A DNA stretch of 64,000 nucleotides from positions 124,001 to 188,000 of the forward strand of contig PUQB01000489.1 in NCBI GenBank assembly GCA_003024785.1, read 5' to 3'. The stretch comes from Selaginella tamariscina. Lineage: Eukaryota; Streptophyta; Lycopodiopsida; Selaginellales; Selaginellaceae. Shown piece after piece: positions 1-16,017 of this stretch. The position numbers and the translations under genes were made by a program. Under the pieces are notes generated by a model. That model was not told where the DNA came from, made no database searches, and was given only the letters and a program-made list of their open reading frames with translations. Each line of letters begins with the position of its first letter. Position 1 is the first letter of the stretch.

Positions 1-2820
1 GAAAGACCATATGTTACTATGTAGTGATTCTTCATATTAAAACTTTAATTGAAATTGTTGTTGAACTCATATCTTTGCTTTTTATTCTTAATATTTATAG
101 TTATTCTTTACAAATTTATTAATAATTTGTAATATAAATTAATATATTATTAATCATTTATCATGCTTCTCTTTAATTGGCTATTAATAAGATTAATATT
201 AGATACATCCATGAGGCAAAGGCCAAAGTAGTAATGAAACTTTTATATGATTTTCATTTAGATAAATCTTAACATGTCCATAATCAACTATAACAAATAA
301 ATAAATAAAATAATAATGTTAAGAAGGACTCTTCCCGTGTATTCTCCACTGTTTAAAATTTATGAATAGTGTTATTATAAATAAATCAAATCTTAAATTA
401 TAATGGTTCAACTAATCTGTATAATAAACGATACTTTGAAATTTTAAATTTATTAATTACAAAATTTGAATCGTCAAATCGGAGGCAGTAATTTTATTTA
501 TTAATACATATAAACTCCGTTACCCACGGGAAGTCGGTTCTTTGCTTCCACAAGCGCCGAACATAGAGTCCAAACCCGGCGTAGGCCGAGCAAAAACCCA
601 TCTCGGACAGCTGCTCAGAAGAGACACGAAGCCTATATCCTGAAATTGACCAAACTAGCCAAGAGTGCAACAGATCCATGATAAAATGACACCCAGTGAG
701 CAATGCTAAGGTTAAGTTGCCCTCAAATCATAATTCTTTTATCCTACATGCATGCCACCTTCTGACGACCCACGGGGAGATATTAAATATGACTTAAGGA
801 CTTATCTTATGAAGTTTACTAACCTGTGTACGCATTAGGTTAAGAACATTAATTTATAGTTGATATGCTTTGTACAAGTTGTAAGAGATGTATGCCCGTG
901 ATATTAAATTATATATATAAACATTTTTATTACATATGCATCCTAATGTTATCTTTAAGATATCCTAAATTATTTATTTACAAACTTTTACTGACAATAA
1001 TATATAACCACTCAATTAATCAATCAATCACATTCAAAAAATTTCCACAACCAAACCCAATCATATAAACTACCACAACCAAACTCAGCCACCTAGAAAC
1101 AAAATCTTAACAAATAAGCTTATTTCTGAGTCTTGTGCAACATTATGTGTAAGTCTAACTGTGAGCTTCTCCTTCTTTATTACATGTTGCAGTTTAATAA
1201 GTAGCTCCTATGGTAAACATTTATATTTTACGGGCAAGAAATCCTCCTTCCACCGAGTAATGCTTCACAGGTAGTAGTGAGAGGCTCAGGAAACATGTAC
1301 GGAGACATACGATTGTTCGAACAAAGATTGCAAATAAGAGTTCGATCGATTCCCCGGAGACAGGAAAGGCGAGAGGTGTTACATTCGTAGATTCCGCCGA
1401 TGGATCTTCAGAGTTTAATCTCTTCTCTGCAGATTTTGTTCAGGGATGTGTCAAGCAGATTATCTTCCTGGGTCAAGCAACCGTTGGATCTGCCCCGTTT
1501 TTCCAGCCAGTGATTGTTGTTACAGACAGTGTTGAAATCGCAGTTGCTAGAGTCCAGGTTATTAAGCAGAATGCATTTATATAATTATCAAAGTTGCAGT
1601 AGATGTTAATTGTATTTAAAGTGAAACTCAAAATGATTAATAAAAATCTACCATAACTTAAACATTACTTATAGATTCAAAACATAATAGTTTTTGAATA
1701 TGAATATAAATATAATTATTTCATGAAAACTTTATTTTTGGCGAGGAAGGAGAATAAGAAATTACACTGTGATTAAATATGAATATAAAATAATTATAAT
1801 AGAAATAATATTTAATTAATTAATAAGAATTGTGATAAAAATATCTAAAATAATATTTTTAATAATTTAATTATTAAGTTACTAGAAAAATAATATATGT
1901 AATTATAATTGTGGAGGATGGTATATATATATATATATATATATAAACACACCTTTATATCTTGACCTCTTGGACGTCAAACTCGAAAAACACACATTGT
2001 TAATAATAATAATAAGAACACACCTATAATTTATTTAATATTATGAAATGACAAAGTTAGTATTATATTGTTACTTAATACTGCTAAACAACAAAGTTAG
2101 TATCAAAAATATAAAATTGAATACATATAAATTTGTACAATATTCCAACAAGTAGTACTCCGACCTTGATTCTGATTTTCCTTTTGGATAGTTTCATTTA
2201 TTATTTTAATTTTCTTCATTAAAAAACAAGACAAAACAGAATATTCTTATTTAATATCAAAATTCATATTTAAGCTTTCACAAAGATACTTATCACGTTG
2301 ATTCATATATTGCAGGTATGAAGCAGTAACGGTTTCGTGCAAGTACCACATACGCAACTGGTACGTGTCTGTTACCAGAGTAGGCAAACACACACACACA
2401 CACACACCATATGATATCGAACGCGTATCGTTCATTCAGAACATATGTTTAACACACGTGAATATATAGTGATGAACAAAATCTATATTGACAAAATCCA
2501 TATTTCTTAATTGAGTATTTTTATAAACACATGTATGCACGCATAGTCTACACCATACTCTGTGTGTGTGGGTGCGTGTGTGTATGTGTGTGAGAATATA
2601 CTTGTAGTGTGATGTGTGATGTAGATTATATTTACAAATTGTTATATTTATTGGCTGATATTTATCTCTGTTTGTAAACCACTATAATAGTCTAGCTGGT
2701 ATATTCACTGGAATAAAAGATAAATATAAAACAAATAATTTAACATCTAACAATTAAATATGCTTATTTTACACACACACATACATGAAGTGGTTATATT
2801 CCTTGTCCCATCATTCCCTC

Positions 2821-2823
<3 letters not shown>

Positions 2824-2873
<50 letters not shown>
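2824..2873. repeat. Compound (CT)n-(AC)n microsatellite
   Basis: About eight CT units run directly into about sixteen AC units. The same CT-then-AC architecture recurs at 30628-30683, which suggests a shared seed sequence or a common slippage mechanism. Confidence 0.9.
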
Positions 2874-2874
<1 letters not shown>

Positions 2875-3490
2875 CATTTGGGAGGTACTGTGTTGTACGG
2901 CATACTTTTTTCTTTCTTTCACTTAGTATAGGATCTTTTTTAGATGCCCATCTCTACATAAGTCTGTGCTTTAGCATCTTGGTTAACACTTAAAAATGTT
3001 AATGTTGTCCAATGAAACATGTATATGCTTAATCATTATATATATGTGGAGAGAAATGGGGATCTAACAGCTTTATATTAAGCAACGGATATTTATAAAG
3101 CACTCAATCCGTAACGCACTAGGAAAGAATGTATTCATGTAAGCCTGTATACGCATGCATACATACATACATACATACATACATATACATATATATATAT
3201 ATATTATATTGAGAAAAGAATGATTGTGTACACCAGTTGTTGAAAATCCCACTTTGCAAGTATGATGGGCACTCCACTTTCGTATACAACGGGGGAGGCT
3301 TATCTTTTGCTGCTGCGCGATTTTCAACACCTTCTTTCGCTCTCCAATCGTCCTGTAAAACATAATTTTTAGTACCTTACTTATTATGTATAAATCAATT
3401 AATTAAATTAATCAAACTAATCTATATGTCTATGTCACACACACACACACAAAGTTCTATATATTGAGTATGAACGTAAAACATTTAAGA

Positions 3491-3733
3491 CACATATACA
3501 TATAAAGTTCTATGTAGTGTATGTTTTTTCGTCTATTTTAAGCACGATTGTAAAATATGTGCACGTGCACGCAGGCACGCGCACACACACACACACGAGA
3601 GGGAGAGTTTTCTATACCCACAGAGCTCATTTATAGACAAATATACATATAAAGTTCTATGTAGTGTATGTTTTTTCTTGTCTATTTAAGTACAATTGTA
3701 AAATATGTGCACGTGCACGCACGCACACACACA
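3491..3733. repeat. Tandem duplication of a ~95 bp unit
   Basis: Two imperfect copies (about 3491-3595 and 3637-3733) share AAAGTTCTATGTAGTGTATG, a poly-T stretch, and the palindromic GTGCACGTGCAC core followed by a CA tract. A third degenerate partial copy starts near 3450. This is non-coding repeat downstream of the Ca2+-ATPase gene. Confidence 0.75.
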
Positions 3734-3908
3734 TCAATTGAGTATAACAAGGGCTTATTAATATAGGGTATACATATCGTTGTGGTGTGTGTATGTCTAT
3801 ATATATATATATATCCATCTACATATCAATCCAGTGCTGTGTAATAGTGCGAACACAGACACACACACACACACAGACACACCTTAGACCGTTGTGATGG
3901 AACACGCC

Positions 3909-7797
<3,889 letters not shown>

Positions 7798-8325
7798 TCT
7801 TGCACCAGAATGCGTGCTTCCGCAGCTTCTTGATTGAAAACTCGATTCAAGATGCAAGCTTTACGGATCGAAACGTCAAGAAATCGGCGCTTTGCTACAA
7901 ATGCCGGCTAGAAATCTTGAAAATCCGATTCAAAATGCAACTTTTATAGATTGAAACGCAAGAAATGGGAAGATCTGCAGAGATACGAAACCTTTAAGAA
8001 GAATGCAAGCTTGATAGAGACGTAACCGAGTAGTAGCAGAGCCTTCTTTGGAGAACGCACAGCGTCAGCAGGGAGACGCGCTTCGCCATAGCTTTAACAC
8101 TATTAGGGCTCCACGTTGCGCAGCTGCCGGGAAGCTACGGACGGGACCATCCAACGGTGGATGACAACGGATGTGGGGTGTGTTCACTTTATTTTATATG
8201 GCTCATGTTTTCATGCTTGCTTTGGCACGATTGAGTGAAGAATGTCAAACATCTGAAGAGAATCCAAACAAAGCTTTTACACTCTTTAAAGTTAACAGTG
8301 ATTTTTATTGTTCATCCAAGCAAAC
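7798..8325. other. ECA leader/promoter and NLP 3' flank
   Basis: This non-coding interval lies between the ECA start and the stop of the upstream NLP gene, both on the minus strand, so it must hold the ECA promoter and leader plus the NLP 3' end. It contains an imperfect direct repeat at 7830-7889 and 7915-7972. No clear TATA box was identified. Confidence 0.5.
7830..7972. repeat. Imperfect ~58 bp direct repeat in ECA leader
   Basis: Copies at about 7830-7889 and 7915-7972 share the blocks CGATTCAA(G/A)ATGCAA and GAAACG(T)CAAGAAAT at the same spacing. A shorter third match (GAATGCAAGCTTGATAGAGACG-like) lies near 8001-8022. It sits just upstream of the ECA start and is probably transcribed as 5' leader. 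Confidence 0.65.
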
Positions 8326-10493
8326 CTAGTTAGCAGAGACAAGAACCTTGATCTTGTGCTTGTTACTTGCCTGCATGCACTCCTTGAAATCTTCATTTCT
8401 TTCCAGTAAGATCCACTCTCCGTCGTCGTCCAAGTATCTGAGTCCAAACGAAGATTCCTCCAAGTTGAACCTGCTTGCAACCTCCTCACGGAAGTCCTTA
8501 AACGTCATGTGTTCAACAAGGAGCTTGAATCTCACAGTATCCGACCCGTGCGTCGCCTTCACCGTGAAGAGCGACGACGAGTTGTTGTCGCCCTCCTGAG
8601 GGGGAGATGTTACACTGTGCTCGTTGCTCGACAGCGAGGAGCTCTTGTGTGAAGAAGAACAAGAGCCCCTGTAGCTCTTCAGTACTTCTCCGTGGAGCGA
8701 TTATCGCAGTCGTGTGGCCGGATGAGAAGTTGATCACATCCCCGACACCGACACTGACAATCCCAGAGGTGGAAGAGAGACCTTGAACTGAACTCAACAC
8801 GCCCTGCAGCTTCTTAATGTGTCTGTCGATCTTTTTGAGTTTTCGTGACGGCCAACGTGCTATTCCATGCTGTCTGCATATCCTCTTTAATGTTGTAGGA
8901 CATACTGACAAAGACAAAGAATGAGTAAATATATATATATATTATATATATATTATATATAAAATCTGTATTACCTCCAATGTCTTTTGCTGCATCTTTT
9001 AGCCTCCCAGTAAAGTATTTCTGGAGTACACTAAGAGAGACTGTCTTCTCCGCGGCCCCACGCTTAGACTTGCGTGTTCTAGGGCTTTGTCTCGCTGATA
9101 TATTACACTGGACGCCGAACTGCTGATAACCTCGGGCATATGTATGTCCTCCTCGGCGAGTTCCTGTGGTGTCACTATCCTTAGGCTTCTTGAAACCCGT
9201 CCTAGAGACCTCGACATTGAATCGAGTACATACTTTTGCTGTTGTTCAGTGGTGCAGTTCAGTGGCAAGAAAACTCAAATATGTAGTCATCGCAGCCCGT
9301 ATGGATGCTCCGGAACCGCACAGCAACAGCAGCAGAGAGATTAAACAACCGAGCGTAGTGTCCGAGGGATACTCATCCTTGGTGAACTCCTTGATATCTC
9401 TCCTGAATACAGGCTCGTTTGAAGTATAGGCTTGTCCTGGTAAGCCCTGTCCCTTGAGCAAGGCGTGTTCCTCGCATGCCTTCCGGAAGCCGCTCTCCCC
9501 GTAGAAAGGAGCTCCTTTAGTCACCAGTTTAACTGGCTTCTCTGTTGTGTGAGGTATCCAAACTTGAGCTAGCGGTAACTGGTGTGTCTTACATAGACTT
9601 AACAAGACCTCGCCTATCTCCGTCCATACTCCTTGTTTGTGTTCACGTATCTGGGTTTTGACATGCAAGAGTTATAGAACGCACAGTCAAGGAATGGTTA
9701 CGTACCTCTAATGTTCTGTTCCCAGATACAAAGATTGTAGTGGATAGATTCACGGCCTGCAAGAGAACTGGTGTATCACATTATATATACATAGGAAATG
9801 TGGGAGATTTTACTTGGAGGGCATTGGAGATGTCGTCGATTTCTTGGCTATACTGGAGCCTTTCCTCGCTCATGGCAAGCTCGATAACAGCAACACAGCT
9901 CCTCGAGGACGGCTCGATGACGGGCACAGCCAGGGTGCCCTTCACATTGCAGCTGATGGCCTCCTGTACGCGGAGGAACTCAGGCCGCTGTAGAACTGGA
10001 CGTTCGGAGTCCACTCCGGCATCTGCTTCATGAACACGCGTCCGGGGAGTCCCGGGAGAGCCTGTGATCCCTTCTTGGCTGGGAACGTGTACTTGATTGA
10101 CACGTTCCTGTACCTCACCAGGCTCGCCTCTGTTCTGCTCATTACAAACGGCTGGTTCTTCGTGGAGAGAAACACCATGTCGGCCTCTTTATATGGCATC
10201 CATACTTGCATCAGCACGTGTCCGCCACAGAACCTGATCCGTCTGAGCGCCTCCGCCAGACTTCTCTGGAGGAGACACGAACTCTCGACCATGACATACT
10301 GTGAATCTGCCTCTGCCTCCTCCCCGTGAAACCCGTCGCGGGGGCTCCCAGGAAACCCATGGAACGGGTGCTCCTGCTGCAGATCAATCTCCTGGAAATG
10401 GGGGGCTAAGTATCCGTCTTCGAGGAGACAGAGATAGTCGTCGTATGGGTCGCACGATTTCAACACGGAATTAGCGTCCCACAGCTTGTCCAT
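8326..10493 (-). CDS. NLP: NIN-like protein (RWP-RK and PB1 transcription factor), frame disrupted
   Basis: NLPs are nuclear transcription factors, best known for nitrate responses. Four exons: 10493-9814, 9756-9706, 9650-8975 and 8904-8326. The N-terminal GAF-like NLP region ([22 protein letters not shown]) is followed by the RWP-RK domain ([22 protein letters not shown], split here as [15 protein letters not shown] / ARWPSRK) and a C-terminal PB1 domain ending [11 protein letters not shown]. The start is fixed because TAG directly precedes the ATG at 10493. Apparent frame breaks occur near 9992, 9366, 9270, about 9090, and between about 8660 and 8750. The first four behave as one missing base, and two of those fall in short C or T runs; the last behaves as one extra or two missing bases. 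Homology continues across every break. Either the consensus has indel errors or this is a very recent pseudogene; I favour the first. Confidence 0.88.
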
Positions 10494-11036
10494 CTATCGC
10501 TCATGAGAGAAATACTGAACCTCCCAACACAATTAGATTCTGCTGCCTGAACGGACGGTTAAGATGTACGGACGGTGTACCATCCACGGTCGAAGATAAT
10601 GCCAAACGCATATTCATGACCGGTTCGAATCGCTTAAAATAATTGAGAGGAATCACATATGACATGTCGTGTTTTGCAAATGGCGGCTGAGAAGTGAACA
10701 GTGTTCCAAGATTCCTTCCGTACATTTTGCCTAAACGACAGTTTGATGACCAAGCCCTAGAAATTTACCTTTAAGGAAACATGTACGGCAATTTCTACAA
10801 TAATATGCATTTATAGAAAATTAGGGCTCACGCTTGCGTGGGAGACGCAGGCGCATCTGAATGCGAGGTATGTACCTAGAATTTTAGGGCTCACGCTTGC
10901 GTGGGAGTAGGCGCATGTGGAATCCGACCAGGTATGTATGGCATTTTCTCGGGAATAATATACATTTATACAAGCTGTGTACGGCTTGTCTGCGATTGGA
11001 TGATCTCAGAGAGTTTGACCCCTTACTTACCTAGCA
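10494..11036. promoter_or_regulatory. Shared NLP / PPR intergenic (bidirectional) region
   Basis: These 543 bp separate the starts of two divergent genes, so both promoters must lie within or overlap it. It contains a 24-bp exact direct repeat (10821-10844 and 10884-10907) with core CACGCTTGCGTG, plus similar flanking pieces (AATATGCATTTATA near 10802 and AATATACATTTATA near 10966). Regulatory function is inferred from position only. Confidence 0.55.
10821..10907. repeat. Duplicated 24-bp motif with CACGC-TT-GCGTG inverted repeat
   Basis: Exact copies at 10821-10844 and 10884-10907, 63 bp apart, each start TTAGGGCTCACG and carry the inverted repeat CACGC-TT-GCGTG. The rest of the interval diverges. 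Position between divergent starts suggests a protein-binding site, but this is untested. Confidence 0.75.
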
Positions 11037-13445
11037 ATGCAAAGCTTATATCTCTCTGTAAGTAGAACTCAGAAAAGCTCCGTATATTATCATTACAAGG
11101 TACATTTTATAGCTAATAATCTCCTTGAAACCAGAGCTACTACAGGGACAAGTCTCCTACTTGCGGCACTGAAAGCGTGTGGCAACCTCAGGGACCTCGA
11201 GACAGGCGTGTTAATACATGCTCTGGCCGTGCAAGGTGATTCGTGCAGCAATGTATACGTGTCGAACACACTGGTGAGCATGTATGCGAAATGCTGGAGC
11301 ATGACACGTGCTCGAGAGGTATTCGATGCGATTCAGAAGCGCAATGTGGTCTCATGGAACACACTCATATACGGGTACGTGGAGAACAGGGAAGAAGAAT
11401 ATGCATTGTCTGTTTATGCAAGGATGGGCTCAGAAGTTGTGCCGGATGATCGAACTTATGTGGCAGTTCTCAAGGCTTGTGGGAGCTTAGCAACTAAAGA
11501 GGAGCCAGTATACATAGATGGGATGAATATAAAGGTGAGCTCGTTAAATAAAGGCATGGAGATTCACTCTAGAGTAGTATGTGATGGATTCGTTACTGAC
11601 ATCTTTGTGGGAAACACACTTATAGACATGTACTGCAAATGTGGGAGTTCCTTTGATGCCAGGTTAACTTTCGACAAGATGTTGGAGTACACCGTAGTTT
11701 CATACACAGCACTGTTGATGAGCTACGTGGAGAATGGGGAGGCCGAGTTAAGTTTGAGTTTATTCGAGTGTATGCCACTGGAGCCAAACGAGGCAACTTT
11801 TCTTGCTGCTTTCAAGTCGGTAACAATCCTTGCAACAAGAGAGTCTTCAAAACTGGCATACTTCTACGAGAAAGGGTTGGAGATCGAGTTTAGAGCGAGT
11901 TTAAGAGGCTTCGTAGATTCTTCGGAGTTTGTGGCGAGTGCTATTGTGGACATGCATGCGAAATGTGGGTTCATGACTCATGCGAAGCGGGTCTTCGACA
12001 GGAATCCTTGCACAGCATCGTGGAACACATTGCTTATGGGGTACGTGGAGAATGGTGAAGCAGAGGTCGCCTTAGAGGTATTTTACAGAATGCAAACACA
12101 GCTAAGTCTCGAGCCAGACTCTCGAACTTATGTTGCTGTATTGAATGCTTGTACAAGCCTTCCAGATGGGAGAGAGATTCATCTGCAGTTGAGAAGTAGC
12201 GGATATGACTCTAACGTGTTCGTCGCAAGCAGCTTAGTGAAAATGTATGCAAGGTTTGGTTTGATGCAAGAGGCTCGGGGAGCATTCAATAAGGCTATTA
12301 ATCGAGATATAACTCTCTGGACCTCTCTACTTATGGATACGTGGAGAATGGGGAGGAAGATCTTGCTCTGGAACTCTTCACTGTCATGCAGCGTGAAGGC
12401 TTCAAACCGAACTCCAGAACCTTAGTTGTGATGCTCAAGGCATGCAGTTCTCTGGCTTTGAAACACCCAGAGAAGCTCAAATATCTACAGAAGGGGGACA
12501 TCCATACTGAAGCCAGGAAGACATGCATTAGCTTCGACTTATTCCTCAGTTGTGCATTGGTGGATATGTATGCAAAGTGTGGGAGTCTACCCGAGGCGCA
12601 GGGTGTCTTCAACAGCATGAAAGCTTGCGATGTTGTTTCGTGGACTGCTCTCATTGTTGGATACTCTGAGAATGGGATGCACGAGGCAGCACTGGAGCTC
12701 TTTGCTGAGTTTCATTTGACAGCGGAGTACAAGCCTGATTCGCATATATACGTGGCTGTTCTAAGTGCCTGTGGAGATGCATCTGCTTTGGACTCTGGTA
12801 AAGCGATACATGCTGAAGTTTGCAGGTATGGATTTGAATGTGATGAGTTGGTGGTGAATTCTCTTCTGGATTTCTATGGGAAAACCGGGGTTTCATTGGT
12901 TTTTGAGGTTGTTTTCGATCTAGCGGTGAACTCAGTAAGCTCGTGGACCGCACTTATAGCGGCTTATGGGATACAAGGAGATAGAGAGAGAGTTTTTACA
13001 TCGTTTGGGATGATGTTAGAGAAGGGAGTGAAGCCAAATGGGATTACCTTTGTTTGTGTATTGTCGGCGTGTAGTCATGCGGGTTTTGTAGAGGAAGGTC
13101 TCAAGTGCTTCAACAGGCTTACTGAGTTCGGTGTTTCTCCGGAGGTCGAACACTATAGATGTATAGTGGATGTTTTGGGACGTGCAAATGAGTTTGGGAA
13201 GGCTTTGAAGGTTGTTTATGAGATGCCGTTTAAGGAGGATGCCATGATGTGGAGGATACTGTTGGAGCCTGTTGGAAATGGAAGAATGTGGGGTGGCCAG
13301 GATTGCATTCGAGTCGTTGATGAGATTAGATGGTGGTGATGAAGTGGGGTATATACTTATGGAAAAGATTTATGGCTCTGCTGGTATGTGGGAAGAACAA
13401 GCTGTTATACAAGCAAAAAGAACGCATAACATTGGCAATAAGTAA
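11037..13445 (+). CDS. PLS-class pentatricopeptide repeat protein, E-type, frame disrupted
   Basis: This is an intronless PPR gene, typical of plant organelle RNA-binding proteins that guide editing, splicing or stabilisation. PLS repeats are obvious (VSNTLVSMYAKC, VVSWNTLIYGYVENREEE, DRTYVAVLKACGSL). An E-like region follows (EVEHYRCIVDVLGRA, MMWRILLEPVG) and ends GYILMEKIYGSAGMWEEQA...THNIGNK-stop at 13443-13445. No DYW domain follows. Two apparent one-base deficits occur: near 12336 in ATGG, and near 13292 in a G run; if the second is ignored the protein stops at 13339 without its E region. The ATG at 11037 gives a hydrophobic, basic N-terminus compatible with organelle targeting, which is inferred. 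Unusual inserts between repeats (for example around 11500-11560 and 11830-11880) lengthen several L/S units. Confidence 0.9.
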
Positions 13446-15854
13446 GTCTGTGTGTGTGTGTGTGTCTGTGCACACGCACACACATTCCATTTGGATTAAT
13501 TGGTTGGCATCTAGAAATACATTACATACTTCCCCATGCATGTGTGTAAGCGCGTGCATGCGTGCGTGTATGTGTAGTTTAAGTAACGATGTCATAGTGT
13601 GTAGGTCAAATGTCATAGTGTGTTGTCAGAATATTTCCATGGGTTAATGTGTACAGAGTGTGTATAAATGGTATATAACACATATACAGTAAAAGTATTC
13701 TGATATATGTACTTCTTATAGAATAAGTAGAAGGTACTGTTTATATTGTTCATATATGTTTGAGCATAGCGAGGATTGGCTTGTCTCGAGCTTCCAAAAG
13801 CCAAGCATTTAGTACGTTTATTTATCATAATATACGTTATGTACTGTGCTATCTTTGGGTAACACACACACACATACAGATATATATGTGTGTGTGAACC
13901 CAAAATACGTGTTTGTTTGCTATGAAATGTACTTCTTTTAGTTAAACCCATGCGAATGTTAAATATTAAAATATTCAAAATGATATAATAGTGAATGTAT
14001 ATGTGAAATCTTTTGTATTAAATTTGGTGGTCGTAAAGGTTATATAGGGTATTTGAAATTATATTATTTATATGGAATGGGTATTCATTTTGTATTTAAT
14101 AATTTTCATTATATATTTAATATAAAAAAAAACTTTCCTATACGGTAAGAGGTCTTCAAAATTCATAAATATTGATTTTAATATTTTGTATATATGCACA
14201 TGCTCTAGTGGACTCTATAGATATATAAGATTTATAAATTTCCCATTATTTAGCTGTACTTCACTGAACTAGATCTTGTCCTATGAACTTACACCATTTC
14301 ATATCTTAATATATCCGTGATTTTTTTAAAGAACTATATATATTGCAATATTTTTTGAATTGGTTGTGTTTTAACAATGAATTAAGAATTAATCATACAC
14401 TTTTATAGATTTATATAAACTGAAATACCAGGATACGCATCTAAATATTCAAAACTTCTGGATGAATTTAGATACTATATTTAAATATGGAAAGTTTAAG
14501 AGTTATATATGAATTTTTTCCCCTTTTTTTTAATAGAACATTATACACAAGTGTACGCAGGCGTAGTTGCATGTGTACATATGTACACTTGATTTATTAT
14601 TATATATATCTATGTTCTAGATAGATTCTTTACCAAGGTATAAAGTTCACAAGCTTTTCTTATTTTCCTAAGACAGAAACAGAGTGTATATACATATGTG
14701 TGTGTGTGTTGTTGTATTTACGGATATATTATATATATATATATAGATGTGTTTAACATTTTTAACTTTAAACGTGTCATTTAACAAATTCTTATCACAC
14801 ATATATAGGTAAAGCATTCTTTAATTAATTTTTTTTAATACCAATTAAGTTCGAGATTTATTCTCACTAATTTAATTGGCGTCTTATGCATGTGATAGAC
14901 ACTTGATTAGACTTAATTATATTACTTTGTATGTCTTATACTTTCCAATAAGATCTAATTACTAACATTAAACAGTTTATTTAAATGAGGATTTTTATTA
15001 AATAAAGAGTTACTACGTTATGATTAAAAATCATATTAGACAATAGTTTTTACCCCATTCCTTGGACCTCAAACTGATTATATAAGAAAATATTAATAAC
15101 TTTATTATGAATATTCTGAACAAAACTATGTAATTTCAACTTTAAAAGGAGTGATTTTTTATTTTTTTAAAATCATATATTACATAATTTTTTATATTAA
15201 TGCCTATACTATATATATTACATTATATTAAAACCACAGAGCTAATTTTAAAATTAAATTTATATATTATAAATTTAAGTATTTTAATTTTAATATCAGT
15301 AAGGTTTTTGATTTTAAAAAAACTCATAATCAACTTAATCAACATTATAAAAAAACTATATACTAAATCATCTATATAAACATTATAAAAACTATATACA
15401 AATCAACAAGAAGTAATCAAACTCGGAACCATCTATGATACAAATCTATAATATTTGTAGCAATATTAACTTGTGTTGTGTTTAAATTACACATTTAAAC
15501 AAAAGATGACTACAAGTATTTCACACATAAAACTTCAGATATATTAACTTATGTTTAATTTTAAATCACAAGAATATAAATATTCATTTCAATTATATAT
15601 AATCAGTGGTGTTATATCTATATGACTTATATAATGTAACATGTGTGTCAACACAGTACATGTGTATACACAAAATTATTTTGAAAATTATATTGAATTA
15701 TTTAAAAGTGTACCGTGCTTATTTACCTGATCGATATAATCACCACCGACAGAAAAAGGCAAAAAAAAAAAAAGAAATTAAAAGAATAAAAAAAAAAGAA
15801 CAACAAAACAAGAATAAATATACAACTCTCAAAGGGGTAAAGCGTCTCTGGAGC
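13446..15854. other. AT-rich intergenic spacer
   Basis: This lies between convergent gene ends (PPR on plus, aconitase on minus). It is very AT-rich with (TG)n, (CA)n and (TA)n tracts (13448-13490, 13862-13895, 14698-14745). No coding or RNA gene is recognised. Confidence 0.6.
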
Positions 15855-15962
15855 CTACTTATTCTTAGATTGTTGAAGCAGTTGCCTTATCACGTAGTGT
15901 AGAATACCTCCTTGTTCGAAATACGTCAACTCAACCTACATCCAATAAACATATTAGATCAC

Positions 15963-16017
<55 letters not shown>

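Larger units (their letters stand above)
1..3908. other. AT-rich intergenic spacer with microsatellites
   Basis: No gene is supported here. The region is strongly AT-rich with many (CA/GT)n and (TA)n tracts. Two GC-richer islands stand out. One is at about 500-700. The other is at about 1180-1560 and holds a 37-codon plus-strand ORF (1400-1513) that I cannot assign; it could be a relic exon or mobile-element debris. Long ORFs elsewhere in the region are translations of simple repeats. Confidence 0.6.

Noticed and set aside
494..703. 69-codon minus-strand ORF in a GC-richer island
   Set aside because: It matches no motif I know, has no splice or neighbour support, and lies in AT-rich repeat spacer; treated as noise or relic.
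2760..2993. ORFs across CT/CA microsatellites (also 34346-34786, 57481-58152 and similar)
   Set aside because: They encode only Ser-Leu or Thr-His repeats from simple sequence; no coding support.
8326..10493. Calling NLP, PPR, GPAT and others pseudogenes from their frame breaks
   Set aside because: The same one-base pattern hits both eEF1A copies, aconitase and folate genes while splice sites and substitutions look constrained; consensus error is more likely.
10501..10725. 74-codon minus-strand ORF upstream of NLP
   Set aside because: It has no family resemblance and lies in the promoter/leader interval; an in-frame TAG separates NLP from upstream frames. At most an upstream ORF.
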